This document shows positions 1 to 13,007 of a DNA stretch of 64,000 nt, one piece after another. Numbering within the stretch: position 1 is the first letter of the stretch; every line of letters begins with the position of its first letter. A program made the position numbers and the translations under genes. This DNA is from Certhia americana (Eukaryota > Chordata > Aves > Passeriformes > Certhiidae): contig CM031858.1 of the NCBI GenBank assembly GCA_018697195.1, forward strand, positions 109,244,944-109,308,943. The letters run 5' to 3'. The notes under the pieces were generated by a model that was not told the origin of the DNA, did not search any database, and worked only from the letters and a program-made list of their open reading frames with translations.

Positions 1-630
1 CAGGAGGGGAAAGAGGACAGATGCAGTCGATACAGCAAAAGTACAAGTTCAATAAACCTAAAGCATGTTGTAATTTGAAGACAGTCTTTAAAACTGAACT
101 TAGAGCATCATGCTTACTGTGCCCTAAACCTTTACTCCCAACCTTTGTAATAACTGCTTGTCTGCATTAACATAAACATGTCTCTGCCTTGTTCGTTGTT
201 CTTAAAACTGATTTTTGTGTAAGGCCAAGTACATGACAGATGTCCCAGGAAGCCATGCCCGTAAAACTTTAATTCTACTTGTTTTAATTGCCTCACCTAA
301 AACTGCAATACATGTTTCTTTAGAATGATGCTGAATTATGTAGAATGTTATTCTAGGATTTTGCATTAGATTGTATAATTAGAAAGAAATCATGCAAATA
401 TCATCAAAATTTCATGCTAAATAGATACTGTGGACAAAAAGAAACTGAGCAAAATTACCTGGTTTAATATCATTATGTATATTGTGACCATAAAGGATGA
501 ATAGCATAATGTTTTTTGGTTTTTACTCCAGAATATATTTTAATTTTTAAAAATATGTAATTTTATGTACATATATTGCATCTCCTTCCCTTTGCACTGA
601 TAGAGGTATAAGGCTTGCAGCAATCCTTAA
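1..630. other. AT-rich sequence, no gene seen
   Basis: No open frame of note, no repeat signature and no RNA gene recognised. It leads into the truncated 5' end of the CR1 copy that follows. Confidence 0.6.
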
Positions 631-1302
631 GATAGAGTGGCTGAAAACGTGCCCAATGGAAAAAAACCTTGGGGTGCTGGGCAACAGTGGTTGAACATGA
701 GCCAGTGTGTACCCAGGTGGCCAAGAAGGCCAATGGCATCCTAGGCTGTATCAGCAATGGTGTGGCCAGCAGGACCAGGGCAGTGATCGTGTCCCTGTAC
801 TTGGCACTAGTGAGGGCACACCTTTAATTCTGTGTTCAGTTCTGGGCTTCTCACTCTAAGACATTGGAGTGCATTCAGAGAAGGGCAGTGGAGCTGGGGA
901 AGGGGCTGGAGCACAAATCTTAGGAGGAGTGTCTGAGAGTTGGAGCTTAGGTTAGAGAAAAGAAAGCTCAGGGGAGGTCTTATACAAGCACCTGAAAGGA
1001 GGCTGTAGGTGGAGGTCAATATCTTCTTCCAGGCAACCAGTGACAGCACAAGAGAATATGTCCTCAAACTGCACTAAGGGAGGTTCATGTTGAAAGAATT
1101 TCTACACTGAAAGGGTGGTTCAGCATTGGAATGGGCTGCCCAGGGAAGTGGTGGAGGCACCATCCCTGGAGGTGTTCAAGAAAGGTGTTCAAGACATTGC
1201 ACTTAGTGCTGGGTTTAGTTGACATTTAGTAGCATTTGGTCAAAGGTTGGGCTTGGTGATCTTGGACATTTTTTCCAGACTTAATGATTTTGTGATTCTA
1301 TG
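631..1302 (+). repeat. CR1 LINE, 5'-truncated, ORF2 end plus 3' UTR
   Basis: The copy matches the CR1 non-LTR retrotransposon from the C-terminal part of the ORF2 reverse transcriptase protein to the 3' end. Recognisable blocks in order are the segment around 690-830 (tgagccagtgtg, ccaggtggccaagaaggcc, ctgtacttggcactagtgag), the gagcacaaatctta.gaggag block near 910, and the 3' block around 1100-1170 (aagggtggttcagcattgg, tggaggtgttcaag). It ends with the CR1 tail aatgattttgtgattctatgg at about 1302. Frames are broken by substitutions and stops, so it is a dead copy. The 5' edge is approximate; CR1 insertions are usually 5'-truncated and lack target duplications. Confidence 0.93.
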
Positions 1303-3457
1303 GTACTTAAGGTAGATTTGAATGTTGTCTGACTTCAGGTAATGTCCTCTGTGTAGAATCCCCAAGTGGTCCATAAAAACAGTAGAAATCTTCTTCAGTG
1401 CTGAATATGGTTACAGTTAATCCTGATTTATAATGCACTCTTTTATGGATTTTATCCAGGGACAGTATGCCACAATAAAATGAATGACCTATAAGACAGG
1501 AGGACATGTGAGAGAGAAGAATCAGCCTCAGTTTGGGAAAAAAAAAATCTCATATTTGGTTAGTGCTTAAAATAGTATGGCAACATGATTTTGTTATTTT
1601 TTCATCTCTGTGCTTCAAGCAGTAAGTGAAAATGTATAAAGCATCCAGTGATTGATAAAGGAAATGGTAATGAAAGTTAGAAGCACATGAAAGCTATCAG
1701 AAAGCAAACATGAAGGAAATGATTACAGCAAGTGTTTGCTAATAGCTTTGATGTTAATAGCATTTGAAAAGAAGAAAGTTGCCAGTGTTCAAATTCTTGT
1801 GTTCACCCTGATTATACTTTTCTAGAGGCCAAAAGGAGCTACACAACAAGATTTAACAAGCTCTGTGAAGTTTACCTTGAAATAAACTACATCTAAATTA
1901 CCATCAGCTTAGGAACCTGGAATAGAAATAACTCCTGAAGAGATTTGGATAACAAACCTGGAAGCATTTTCAGCTTTAAGAGTCTCAGTTGGCACCTGGG
2001 CAGGCAGACACAGGAGGAGAAAACAAGCGTTAAGTTGAAACAGAATTGCCTACCAGGAAAAGCTGTTTGCACAGGTCACACTTAGCTTAAAGGTGAGGAC
2101 CTGACAGGGACTCCCCATCCTCAGATATTAAAATGCAATAGAAAAAGTGTAGTTTGAAGCATGCTTTACAGTGGGTATCCTTCTGCTCATTTTAAGTGGA
2201 ATCTAGCAGTTTGCATGTCTGAATCAGCAGGATTTTTCGTCACAAGCGTTATCCTGAAATGAAGAGAATTTTCCTTTGGACTTCTACTACAGTGGATTCA
2301 TCTAATAAAAAGCTTCAGAAGACTCAGTGCAGGCTGCCCTGACACAAGGCCCAGCAGGCAGTATTACATCTACTTTGACCACATCTTCTAACTTTTGGGC
2401 TTCTGATGAATATCTGTAGCCATCTGTGAACTCTCCTACTAATCAGTCAGAAACTGGAGGAATACTAATGTTTTTCTTTTTTTTCTCTTCTTGATTTTTT
2501 TCCTTTTTTTGAATATATATATATATATTTAACAATGTATCTTTTCTTTTGAAGATTATTTTTTTAAAGTTCTTGCCAACAGCCTAGGCTTTGAAAGCAA
2601 CCTTAAAATAAAAAAAAAATCAAAATAGTATGCAAACTTCGAGGAAGAAATGTGGTTGCTCTTCTACCCTTTATTATGTCCTTTAAAATAGATATGGGGA
2701 AATATCTGTGTTTTTAATAAAAATATCTTATTATTTTCTAGGGCAAATATTTAGATTACGATGAACTATCTTGTAGGAAATAAGCCTTTCAATAGCTTTT
2801 CCAACCTGCAGGAAGTTCAGCAGCCTGCTGCTCTAATTTCTCTGAGGTGTCCCTGAATTAAAATTTTGCCTCAGTTTTGCCAACAGAACACATACCAAAT
2901 CACAGTCAAAGAATAAAAAGATTTTTCTGTTGTGCTCCTGAGGTACTTGAGTAAGAGAATGGGGATGCTGCTTCAAGTCCTGATTCTGAACTTACAGACA
3001 AAGCTTTCCAAAACCTGAGAGTCACTACAATAATTCATAACTCCACTGGAGAGATATGTATTGTGGATGTAAAAAAGGAAATAGTAAATATGTACCTGTT
3101 TGGCCAATATATCAGGTAGACACAAGAAACAACTATCAGACTTTTGCTGATGGATCATTTATTCTCTCTGTTCTTTGATGTCAGAGGTTTAAAAATGAAA
3201 CAGAAGGCATGGCTTCATGATGTTTTTCCTAATGGACATAATACATCTCTCTCAATTGTAATGTCAGAAATTTAAGCAAGCTGGAAGTGAATGACCCAGC
3301 AAAAAAAGTGATGGGTTTGCCATCCTGTCCATCACCAAAACAAAGCAAAAAATCTCTCTCTTCTGAAATCTTACCAGCTCTACTGCATTAATTAATCTTT
3401 CCTCAGGTATGTGCCTGATAAAAAAAATCCTTAACACAAAGAATGTAATGAAGTAGT
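1303..3457. other. unique AT-rich sequence
   Basis: No coding region supported. It contains a pyrimidine-rich run from about 2470 that leads into an (AT)n tract at 2512-2529. Short open frames are chance frames without start context or recognisable domains. Confidence 0.6.
2512..2529. repeat. (AT)n microsatellite
   Basis: Short perfect AT dinucleotide run directly after a T/C-rich stretch. Confidence 0.85.
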
Positions 3458-3479
3458 ACACACACACACACACACACAC
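3458..3479. repeat. (AC)n microsatellite
   Basis: Eleven perfect AC units, followed by one interrupted CAC. The run creates an artificial VCVCV peptide in one minus-strand frame, which is not a gene. Confidence 0.93.
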
Positions 3480-6400
3480 TCACAAAAGGTAAATCTCAGG
3501 ATAATGACTTTTAAAAGATTAAAATATTTGTCTACAGATATTGACTCAAGAACTATAAATCTGCCTCTGTAAGGAGCTGACTGTAGTCAGGAATAAAAAA
3601 ACCAAGTGAGAAATCATTTAGTAGATGTCTGGCTTCCAGCAGTTTATTCTATACATTATGGAGGAATAAAGAGCTGAAGTGAGCTTTTAAAAGTTTTGCA
3701 GCAGGAGCTGAAGGAATACACTGAAATTTTTAACATTAATGTATCTGACACTTTATTTTTTTAATTTTCCAAATGATGTTAATGTGTTGTTCTTTAAATA
3801 TAAACCTTATTTTTCCCTCTATTTATCTCTTTTCTTTTTTTCTTTTTAATATCATGTTACCGATTTTAGGTGGGTAAAATTTTAGACGGGTTTTGTTAAA
3901 GCATGAGGCCCAGGTAGCACCGAGCTTGATGTTAGTAGTAGATAATTAAAATAGAACTTTGGTCTGCAATATCTTGTAGAATAACTAATATATTCCTTGT
4001 ATGATTCAGTCATTATAATACACAAAAATATCTTTATCTGAAGCATGTCTTTGAGTAGCTTGACTGAAGTCCAACCTGCTAGCGGTTCACTAGTGAATCC
4101 ACGAAAATTTTTACAAAAACATGCGCCGTCCTATCGTTTCCTTCATAAATCAAATAAAAGCAAAAGCAGTGTTTATCAGAACAGAATTCACTTTATCACG
4201 TGTGTTCTATTTGAACAAACACAACAATTACTTATTTCTTCTATTCAGCCTCTTAGTTTAATTGCATATGAAGTTTTCAACGCTGCCAGTTAATTCAAGT
4301 GTTTGACCACTTCTGCTATGTCTGAACAGAAACCAGATCCTCCTGTAAGAAGCTCAACCCCAGGGTGAAGAAATTATCTGACCAAATCCTGCTCCACATT
4401 TAAATTCTAACCAGAGAAAAAGCTGTTTTTTTAACCAGCTTTTTTAGACTGCCATTTGCAGTTTTATTTCTTTTCTGTTTGCAATAATGAATATATCTTT
4501 TATTTATTATGTCTGTCATAGCTTCTCTCTCCATCTTCCAAAAGGAGAACTGCAATTTCATCACTTAACTCCAGACCCCCTTGCCATAGGGCTTACACTC
4601 AGATTTGCCAGTTCTGATCATTCAACAATGTAAGGCAGTTTTGGCAAAGCAGGTGAGGCCTTGACTGCAGAGAAAAATTTTCTTTTTCATTTTTGTTCCC
4701 TAAGTGATGACTTTTTCCTGAGCATCATAAGTCTAATCCTCTCTTCTGCATCATCAATTTTGCATAGATATAACACATTCTTTTGATGGTGCAAGTCAAA
4801 AGTAATTCCAATTGGAAATTAATTTTTTCATATTTACATTTTTTTCATCTGATTATTCGCTTTCTTCTTCCATGAAAAGCTGTTACTTCAGTGCCATACA
4901 TCTGACAATCTGTTTAATTGTTCAGTTGAACATGCAGAGGCAACACAAGTGGGGCAGTGGGAGTCGACAGACTTCTACTCATGCCCAGAACAACATATGG
5001 AACATATGGATCATCAAGAGAGTTGAGAAGCTTTCATTATTTCCTGTTATCTGTCTGTTTTCATATTATAGGAACAGCATATATCTAAAGCCTGTTTGGG
5101 GGGCTTTTTTAGTTGTGGTATTAAATTCAGATTGTAGATCCCATATTTGTAGCCACTCAGAAGAAGTGTTTATGTGAAGAGCCCTTTGTGGACTCATCCT
5201 GGTTTGACTAGATTACTACTGGAAGCTATCAAAGAGCCATAAAATCCCCTGCACTGGTTTTAGCTTTCCTGTGGGCATTGAGCAACATGACAGTTGTTTC
5301 ACTTCACAGCTGTAGCTACAGCTTTTCCCTTTCAGCTCCCCAAACCACTCAGTGCAGGAATGGCGAAGCCTGTCTGCTCTGACCTGCGAAGCCTCTCTCA
5401 TTTCTTGCTGTCTTTGTGCCCAGGAGAGGATCTAAAGCTGGTACAGCCTCTGATTAGACACAGGGCTCTGGAGAATGGCTGACTCCAGAGCAGAAGTGCC
5501 AAGCCAAAAAAACATTGATTTCTAACATGTGGATCTGAAATCTAATCAAATTTCAGTAATATCAGCCCATGACCTTTTCTCTTATTAGTGAATTTATGCA
5601 CAGCTTTGTCTCTGGCTCCCTTAGCGCTTTGTGTGTGCCGGTGTTGCCTTCAGCATAATTATTGGAAAATTTTGAGTGCTAATTGAGCATGATTGAATTT
5701 TGATATAAATCATGTGAGAAGAAAAATCTGCTTGTGTTTTTCTCAGAGTGGTAAGAGATTGTGAGAGCAAGATTTACTGCAAGATATAGAATCTGATTTT
5801 TCATGATCTAGTTATTTTTTATATAGTTCCATTACCAGGAGTCTGGTGACATAGTTCCATGTAGAACAGTACATGTTTCACTTAAAATCCATTAAATGCA
5901 TAATCATAAGGCTCCTTGCTGGACTGAACTGAAGCTCAGATAACACTGTCATTGATAAACCCCTCTATTTTCAGGTGTTTTATACAGCAATGAAATTTTG
6001 CTTCTGGCAGAAGCTTGACTAATGCCAAAACATCAAAAATACATTTAATAAAATTAGTTTTTACATTTTCTGAAAAGTCTTGGTTTTCCTTTCAGAAATA
6101 ATATGAAGGTGATGTCCTAGAATACTTTGCTGAGTATCTTGATGTTCAATCTGTAATCAAAGCTGTTGCTTTCTTTCATCTTATTTTTTATAAAAATTAT
6201 TTTCTCTTAAAACTGATTCTATTTACACCTATTGGTGAAGATGCTTTTGTTTCACCACTGAAACATTGTTAAATGTATTGGTTAAATAAATTATTGTGAT
6301 GTGATTTAAAATTTTAAAAAATAGTATGCTTTGTCTGAAACATTCTCAAGCAAATGAGAACTAGAAATAATAGTTCAATTCCCACAAAGTAAAATACCCA

Positions 6401-8633
6401 AAATCATTTTTGAAAGTATTTGTAAATAATCTATTTGTCTAAACTTTTAGACAAAAATTTAGAAGCACAAATTGATTCATAAGGTTGACTTCTGCCTAGT
6501 TTCTTTGAATTTTAGTTTATTAAGCCCCTGCTGGCTGCTCAAATAGCTGTTAATTTTTCCATGTGAACATTCTATTCTGTTTTCATTCTGACTTCAGGTG
6601 CTTTGAAATTGATAGAGTCTTTTTTTCCCTTGTAATAAAGTTACTTTTAATTTGGAATAAGGATGAATGCAGATGATAAATTGTAAAATGCCCAAGCTTG
6701 ATCCAGTTTTTTTAGTAAAATCAAGCCTGAAGTGTTTTTTCTAATACATAAGCTCAATAACTAAATGGATAGATTTTAAGTTAAAGTAATAAATATTATT
6801 TGTGATTCAAGATTCCATTTCACGCTTGCAAGTTAACTATATTAGGAGAACCTAGGGGTTTTTTAGCAAAAATATTTGCTAAATGCTTTATTTTTAAAGA
6901 CTGTTTTTCTAGGCAGACTACGGGTTCATTTTAAAAATGTACTATGTAATTCTTTAAAATTTCAGAGATAAAGTCAGCTAAAGCTCAGTCCCTCAGAAAT
7001 CTATTTTCCATTCTTTTTAAGGTAACATATGAACTTTTGTAAGAAAAACAGATGCTTCCTTCTTAAGCAAGTTGCAGAAGAGACCATGATTACAAGAGAA
7101 GTGTTCTAAACCAGCTCCTCGGAAATTTAGAGTGGATAAGAACTGCATATATATATATATGTAAAAGTACATATATACTCCTAAAGAAAATTATTTTAAG
7201 AGCCTGTAATATGAATTTTTAAATCTTACAGCAATTGTAATTAGCAGACTGAAAATTACGCGGATAATTCTTTTATAAGGTCAAATTAATCCTAAGGCTT
7301 TGTTTGGATTATGAGGAGAAATTTAATAACATCAGCAAACATGAAGAAATGAGAAGGGGGAATATTTTCTATTTATTCAATTTTTCTTAGTTTCCTCTAA
7401 AAACTCTAGAAATACCCAGCTCAGGACAGCCACTTAGATAAGAGGCTGATTGATAGACATCCATTGCTAATGAAAAATCTGTCAATAGATATCCCACACT
7501 AATACTTTCTTTTAACATTTTTTAATCTGTTTTTACTCTGCTTTATTTTGTACTTCTTCATTTGCTATGCACAATTCTTACCGGGGGAATATTCAGTGTT
7601 TCTGACTCCACAGGATGAAGAAAATACTCAAGACAAACTAAAATAAAAGGCAGAGTTATTTCATGTCATATGTCTAAAGCTCTTCAACTGGGTGTAATGA
7701 AATTCTTAAAAAAATCCAAAATACTTCAAATACATAGATAAACTATCATAAAAAGTTGGATTTTAGATATAACTTGTGCTGTCCTTTGTCTTTCTGACAT
7801 TATACATCTTAGTATTCCTCATACTAGCAGCGGCACAGACAAGAAACTTGCCTGCTTCAGAAGAACTTAGAAGCATTTTTCCCAGACAGTGAGGGATTAA
7901 GGTTTTTGGTGTTTTTTAACATGCGTATCTCATTTTTAAGTATGTTATTACTTGATGGTGCTCTGGTGTAGTCTGGAAAAAAGATGTAATTTCTCTTTAA
8001 GGTGAATTCATGATGACACCTCTCAAATTCTAGCAACAGTGTTCCTCTCCAGTGGTCATCACTTACAGACCACAATATGCAGGGTATGAGTATTCAATGG
8101 AATGAGTATTTCCATGATTTCACATAGTAGAGAGGCTGAAGTCTGATAGTTTCAAACACATTAGAACTCAACATTGTTTTGCATCTTGCAGGGCTCCAAG
8201 GGAAGAGTATATTATTCATTAATGCATACATGAAAAGGAGAGAAGGCAAAGTAACTATTCCTAAATGTGGCTGTAGAGAAGTGGGATGAAACAGCGTATA
8301 ATCATTTTTTGAAGCCCCCTGGAAAAAATTTGAACTTGTATGACACAATGCAAAATATCATTGAGACAATTGGTTCAAAGCTTTGAGGTTTTGGGAATAT
8401 AGTGTTATTAGTACCAGATAATAATAACATGCATAGTAGTAATGTTCAATAGATGTTACAAAAATAACATTTAAAACTCATCATGCATTATTTGAGAACT
8501 TGAAATATGTGTCTTTGGGCACAGCCCTTTTCTATAATGCTTTATGTATCTAAATTGTGGTGCAGCTGGCTGCTGGATCAGATTGATATTAAGCACATCT
8601 GGTAAAATAAATTTTCTTAGAGGGATACAACTG
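3480..8633. other. unique AT-rich sequence with a perfect palindrome and a short (AT)n
   Basis: No gene supported. Within it lie a 16-bp perfect palindrome at 5308-5323 and (AT)n at 7147-7160. The stretch 5580-5720 is rich in TAAT-type homeodomain core motifs (cataattattgg, gctaattgagcat) and has the look of conserved non-coding DNA, although conservation cannot be judged from one sequence. The largest plus frame (4812-5177) has no recognisable domain. Confidence 0.5.
5308..5323. repeat. 16-bp perfect palindrome
   Basis: AGCTGTAG followed directly by CTACAGCT, a perfect inverted repeat with no loop. It contains the E-box CAGCTG at its left edge (5307-5312). Confidence 0.9.
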
Positions 8634-9062
8634 AACATAGAATCATAAAATAGTTTCGGTTAGGAGGCACCATCAAAGACTTTCCACTAAACCAGATTGA
8701 TCAAAGCCACATCCATACAGGCCTTGAACAGTTTCAGCGATGAGGCATCCACAGATCCTCTGGGCAACCTGTTCCATTGCTCACCACCTAAATCTTTAAA
8801 AACACTGTTGGTTGCCCTGTTGCTGCAGGTACTGATAAAAAGCTTCTCTCCATCTGTGTTTCAGGTGTCTTTAATAGATTGGAATGTTACACTAGGCTCT
8901 CTTTGGAGCCTTCTCTTCTCCAGACAGAACAAACCCAACTCACTCAACCTTTCCTCAACCTTTCCTCATAAGGACCAGTATTCAAACGCTCCACTCTTTC
9001 TTGTAGCTCTCCTCTGTACCTGCAATAACAGGTCCCTATTTGTTTTGTACTAGGAACCCCAG
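8634..9062 (-). repeat. CR1 LINE 3' fragment
   Basis: On the plus strand it starts with the reverse complement of the CR1 tail (catagaatcataaaatag) and continues through blocks typical of antisense CR1: ggcaacctgttccattgctcacc, gctctctttggagccttctcttctcc, and caggtccctatttgttttgtac near 9030. It covers the 3' UTR and the last part of the ORF2 coding region and is heavily mutated. A short internal duplication, ctcaacctttc twice, lies near 8942-8966. Confidence 0.9.
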
Positions 9063-9544
9063 TGATCAGCCATTCTATGCTATTTATTAGGAGCCTTTGC
9101 TTAGTTTGCTTATAGGACAAAGTCAATTTTCTTATGTCATTCAGTAAAAAAAAAAGGTAAAAATGTTCAATTATTTGTAGTAGCTGGTTACCTGTACAGC
9201 TCACAACATTCTTGCCAGACATAAAATAATGAACAGCAGATATCACCTGGGGAGGTGCTACAGAACCTTATCTTTACCATGCCTTTTAGTGCTTTTCATT
9301 TTCAGATAAATGTCAATTTATTTTCCTTAGGTTTACCTGCTATATTTTAACAAAATATTGTAATATCAAAATAACTTCAGAAATACTATATCAAAGACTT
9401 TATTGTTATATCATTCCAGTGCTATAAAAGAACCATCAATTAATGTGAAAAAGATCTTGTTGCCCAATCTATTTAGATTGAAAACTTAAAATGAATTAAA
9501 TTAAAATAAAAATTAAATTAAAATGAAAAAATTCCCTAATTAAC

Positions 9545-9571
9545 AAAAAAAAAAAAAAAAAAAAAAAAAAA
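9545..9571. repeat. poly(A), 27 bases
   Basis: Uninterrupted A run in an A-rich neighbourhood. No LINE or processed sequence could be recognised upstream of it, so it may be simple sequence rather than a retroposon tail. Confidence 0.9.
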
Positions 9572-9817
9572 GATAAAACAACCTCCCAAAAACTGCTGTT
9601 GTCTATCTCCAAAGAAAATTATTCTTTCCTTTTTCATTTCCATTACAGTAGAAATATTGTTTCCACTCAAGAATGTTTAAGAAGGCAAATTTATCTTTAT
9701 CTTTCCCAAATAAAAAAGATAAAATAAGTTGATATATTAAAATATGCCCCAAAAAAATATTAAACACACAATATTGTAATTTTTGAAGTTTGCCTTTATA
9801 AATTTATAAACTATCTC

Positions 9818-9819
<2 letters not shown>

Positions 9820-9849
<30 letters not shown>
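9820..9849. repeat. (AT)n microsatellite
   Basis: Perfect AT run of about 30 bases. It could unwind or form a cruciform, and its length is likely to vary between individuals. Confidence 0.92.
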
Positions 9850-9853
<4 letters not shown>

Positions 9854-10559
9854 AATTTATTTAATTATGAACTCATTAGGCTTTTGAAGAAAGAATTTTT
9901 TTCTAAAAAGTCAGAAACAGATATCATATATTTTTAAATATTAAAGATTTATTTTATATGCTATTATCATTCCTAGTTTCCTGTTTAAGTAGGGAAAAAA
10001 AATGCAACCAAAATATAATGTATGCCTTCATGAAATAATATTATTTGAGCTATATTTTGATATTATATTAGTTACAAGTTGCATTGTTTCTTCTTTAGGA
10101 AGTCTCCTTTTGAAAATTAAAACAAAAAAATCAAGGGAAATTGAAGAGACTTGAAGAGAAAAAATTGTAGTAGTACTCAGACCTTGTAAGATGCCTGACA
10201 GTTATAAAGAAATGGGAAAAAAAAAAAGATAGAAACATTATTTCCCACCAGCTTACCTTTATCATTGTTCTGGAAAATCCCAGACACAGGGAGATGTTGA
10301 CCTGTCTCAGCAGCTACATAGGGCTGAACAAGAATGGAAATGGAACCTTGCTGGGCTTATTTTCCAGAACCCTTTGGGGTCCAAAGATATTGTATCCATC
10401 AATCCATTCAGGCAGAAGTCATATCTGTTTTCTGTGTTTTCTTATAAAACTGAAATTTTGGCAAGAGATTTGAGGGAAAAGTACCATAAGAAAGCAGCCC
10501 ACAATTTCCTAGGCACTGCCCAAATGGCTGAAATTAACCCCCTGTTACTGGTTACCCAC

Positions 10560-11120
10560 TGATAGCTGGATAACTGTGGAGTCAGCCAAGGATTGTTGGT
10601 AATCACACACTGCGAGAAAGAACGGGATGTAGCTGGAGAAGCAGGCCCTGCAGAGGTAGGGCATCATTTTTCTGGGACAAATATGCTTGTTCTAGTTTCT
10701 GGGCACAGAAACTAACACAAACTTTAAGCACAACTCATTACTTCTGGGTAAGTGCATGCTTGCTCTGAGTTTAGGCCCCAGGACCCTGGATACCCCAGCC
10801 AGGCTGATGTTTGAGCCAGGACTGATGATCTTTTTTTCTTTATTTTTATTCTTTCCTTTATGACTCCCTCTCTTGAATTAATCTCTCTCTTTCTCTATTC
10901 CTATTTACCCTACACCTTTATCCAAAATCCACTGTCGTATGCTTATACCAGGAGGTCAGGGACTAGCATACCAATTCCCATGTCAAGAAGGTAATTTTTT
11001 AATAATACCTTGTAAGTTTTGCAGGGGGAAAAAAAATAAAAAGCCTCTCGCTTTTGCCATTTCTTTCAACCATGTGTATCCATGAATCTTGGGTGTTCCC
11101 TCACCCAAAAGGGTGGAACA
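10560..11120 (+). mobile_element. Endogenous retrovirus LTR, probably solo, edge approximate
   Basis: The 3' half has LTR architecture: a pyrimidine-rich tract at 10829-10925, then an AATAAA polyadenylation signal at 11035-11040 inside an A-run that follows ttgtaagttttgcaggggg, then the block agcctctcgcttttgccatttctttcaacc and a terminal ...ggtggaaca at 11120. This resembles avian gammaretrovirus-like (ERV1) LTR ends as I remember them. No primer-binding site or gag-like frame follows, so it is solo or truncated. The start given uses a possible 4-bp target duplication CCAC (10556-10559 and 11121-11124) followed by TG. Related-looking sequence may extend upstream to about 10300, so the left edge is weak. 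Confidence 0.6.
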
Positions 11121-12944
11121 CCACAATTTGTGTCATGGAGGATGTCACTGCTTTTGGCAGACCTTGAATATACCTGAAGGACTCTGCAATGTATATACGG
11201 GATACATAGTATGTAGTTAGGTACTTTCCGTGTTTCTCCCCTTGGTATATAAACCTCAAAATCTGTAGCATAGATAAGAGGAAAGGAGATGAAGGTGATG
11301 AAGATTTCTTTGTTTCAGACTACAATTCTCTCTTGCTATGGCAGTTTATTGTCCATGTCCTTCTGAGAAAAAAAATTTCACAAAAGATATCACATCCAAA
11401 AACTTCATTTTTCCACAAGAATTTCAGTTACTCTGGAATACTTTGATGTCTTAATTTCTGTGACAAGTTGTGCTGTGCTTTCCCAGAAGAAAGAACAGAA
11501 GGTCTGGAGCAACAAGGCTGTCCTTCCTTTTGATTACTCCATGTGCTATATTGAAATACCTTTAATGTTAAGTACACACAGAAAAGTTGTCATTTGAGCT
11601 TAGCATTTTGGAAAGCAAACAAATCTTTAAAACATCACCTTTTCACATAGGTTAACATTAAATAAATTAAAACTCCTTTATAATGTAAGTTTGCATATAT
11701 TGAATTCCTTGGAAATAAATTTAAAAAAAAAACCTACTAGGTAAGTTAAGTAGATTAATGGGTTAAATCTCTTTACACATTATCACTCCAAAGTCATTCT
11801 CCCATTTCCCCTCTGGCAAAATCACTATTCTTAGCTTGCTTTTCTAAGAGCTGTTGGATTTTTCTCAGTCTGAAGGAAAGTTGAACGACTAGGTGATGAC
11901 TGGGATGGGCGACAAATTATTCACTTGTTTTACTCTGTTTGAGGCCATCCCCACTTAGCACAGAAGATTATATATTGCATTTGATGTTGTATAGTGAATT
12001 ACAGACCAATAAGTTATTAAGAGTTTTCTGAGCTGTTTGGAGAAGTTAGAGTATTTCCTGCCCCTCGTGTTGAGTTTTAAACAAACCACCCTCTCCTGGC
12101 AATGTCCCTTGCATATCTATTCCCTCATGTCAGTGAGCCTTAAATCACTAACCATATGATCTTATATCTCATTGCCTGTCCTCGTTTTCTCATTTCATGA
12201 TTGTTTTTTTCACTAAGTGCAAATATCCTTAGGGCATGTTATTTCCTTTTCTTTGCTTTCCCCAAATGTTTTAGCCTTCCTACTTCAGGCAAAGATTTTT
12301 TCACACCCTCCTCCTCTAGTTCTGCTTGCTTAAATCATGAAACTGTACTTTTTCTTTCACAAAGGATGTGCTTACTCTTTCTGTGCCATCAGAAACTGCC
12401 CCAGTTAAACATTTATTCACTTTTTGCAAAATAACTGTTGGATAGTTAATTTTCTTCCAGCACTTCAGCTGGTTAATTTTTTCTCATTAGGGATTCTGAA
12501 GAATCCTTTCTGTTTGCTTTGTGATGTTTGGAAAACCAAATTCTTTTTTCCCTGTCTCAAGGACATGCAGTCTATCAGTCTTGGCACAAATTCATATTAG
12601 ATTGTGTGTCTGAAAATATTGCACAAGATCTAATTTTTTTTCTGTTTTCTTTTCCATTTTTATTTTTCACTTTCTTCTCTCAAGAGACTCTTGCATTGCC
12701 AGAGTAGCATAGGGGAATATATACCTACATTTTTGTGCTTATTTAACAAACTACTTCACAAAAGAAATTTCTTGAAATTATTACTGTCCAGGAAGTGACT
12801 CATTTAATGGTTAAAGTCCTGAAAAAGTCTACAAAATCTTCTTCTGACTTTTCTCATTCTAAACTCTGGGTCCAAAAATATAGAGTTATAAGTGTCAATG
12901 CACAGATAGTGATATCTGCATTTTCCAAGAGTTTCCTTGGGTAT

Positions 12945-13007
12945 CTGATATCATTACAGAGATTAAATGATAATTCAGAGGTTTTGTGTAAATGAAAATG
13001 TCCTACT
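12945..13007 (+). repeat. Diverged 63-bp repeat, copy 1
   Basis: It aligns without gaps to 14215-14277: by hand count 51 of 63 positions match (about 81 percent). The best-kept blocks are tgatatc.ttacag, ttaaat and tcctact. Family unknown. Confidence 0.7.

Larger units (their letters stand above)
9063..10559. other. A/T-rich low-complexity region
   Basis: This stretch is dominated by A-rich and AT-rich runs: an ATTAAA-rich section at 9480-9535, a 27-base A run and a long AT run. No gene. From about 10260 the composition changes to mixed sequence that may belong to the LTR-like element downstream, whose 5' edge is uncertain. Confidence 0.6.

Noticed and set aside
3264..3479. Minus frame beginning MCVCVCV
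   Set aside because: The N-terminus is translated (AC)n microsatellite, and there is no domain in the rest.
9545..9571. Poly(A) run considered as a processed-pseudogene tail
   Set aside because: No gene-like sequence lies upstream, only ATTAAA-rich low-complexity DNA, and no target duplication was seen.
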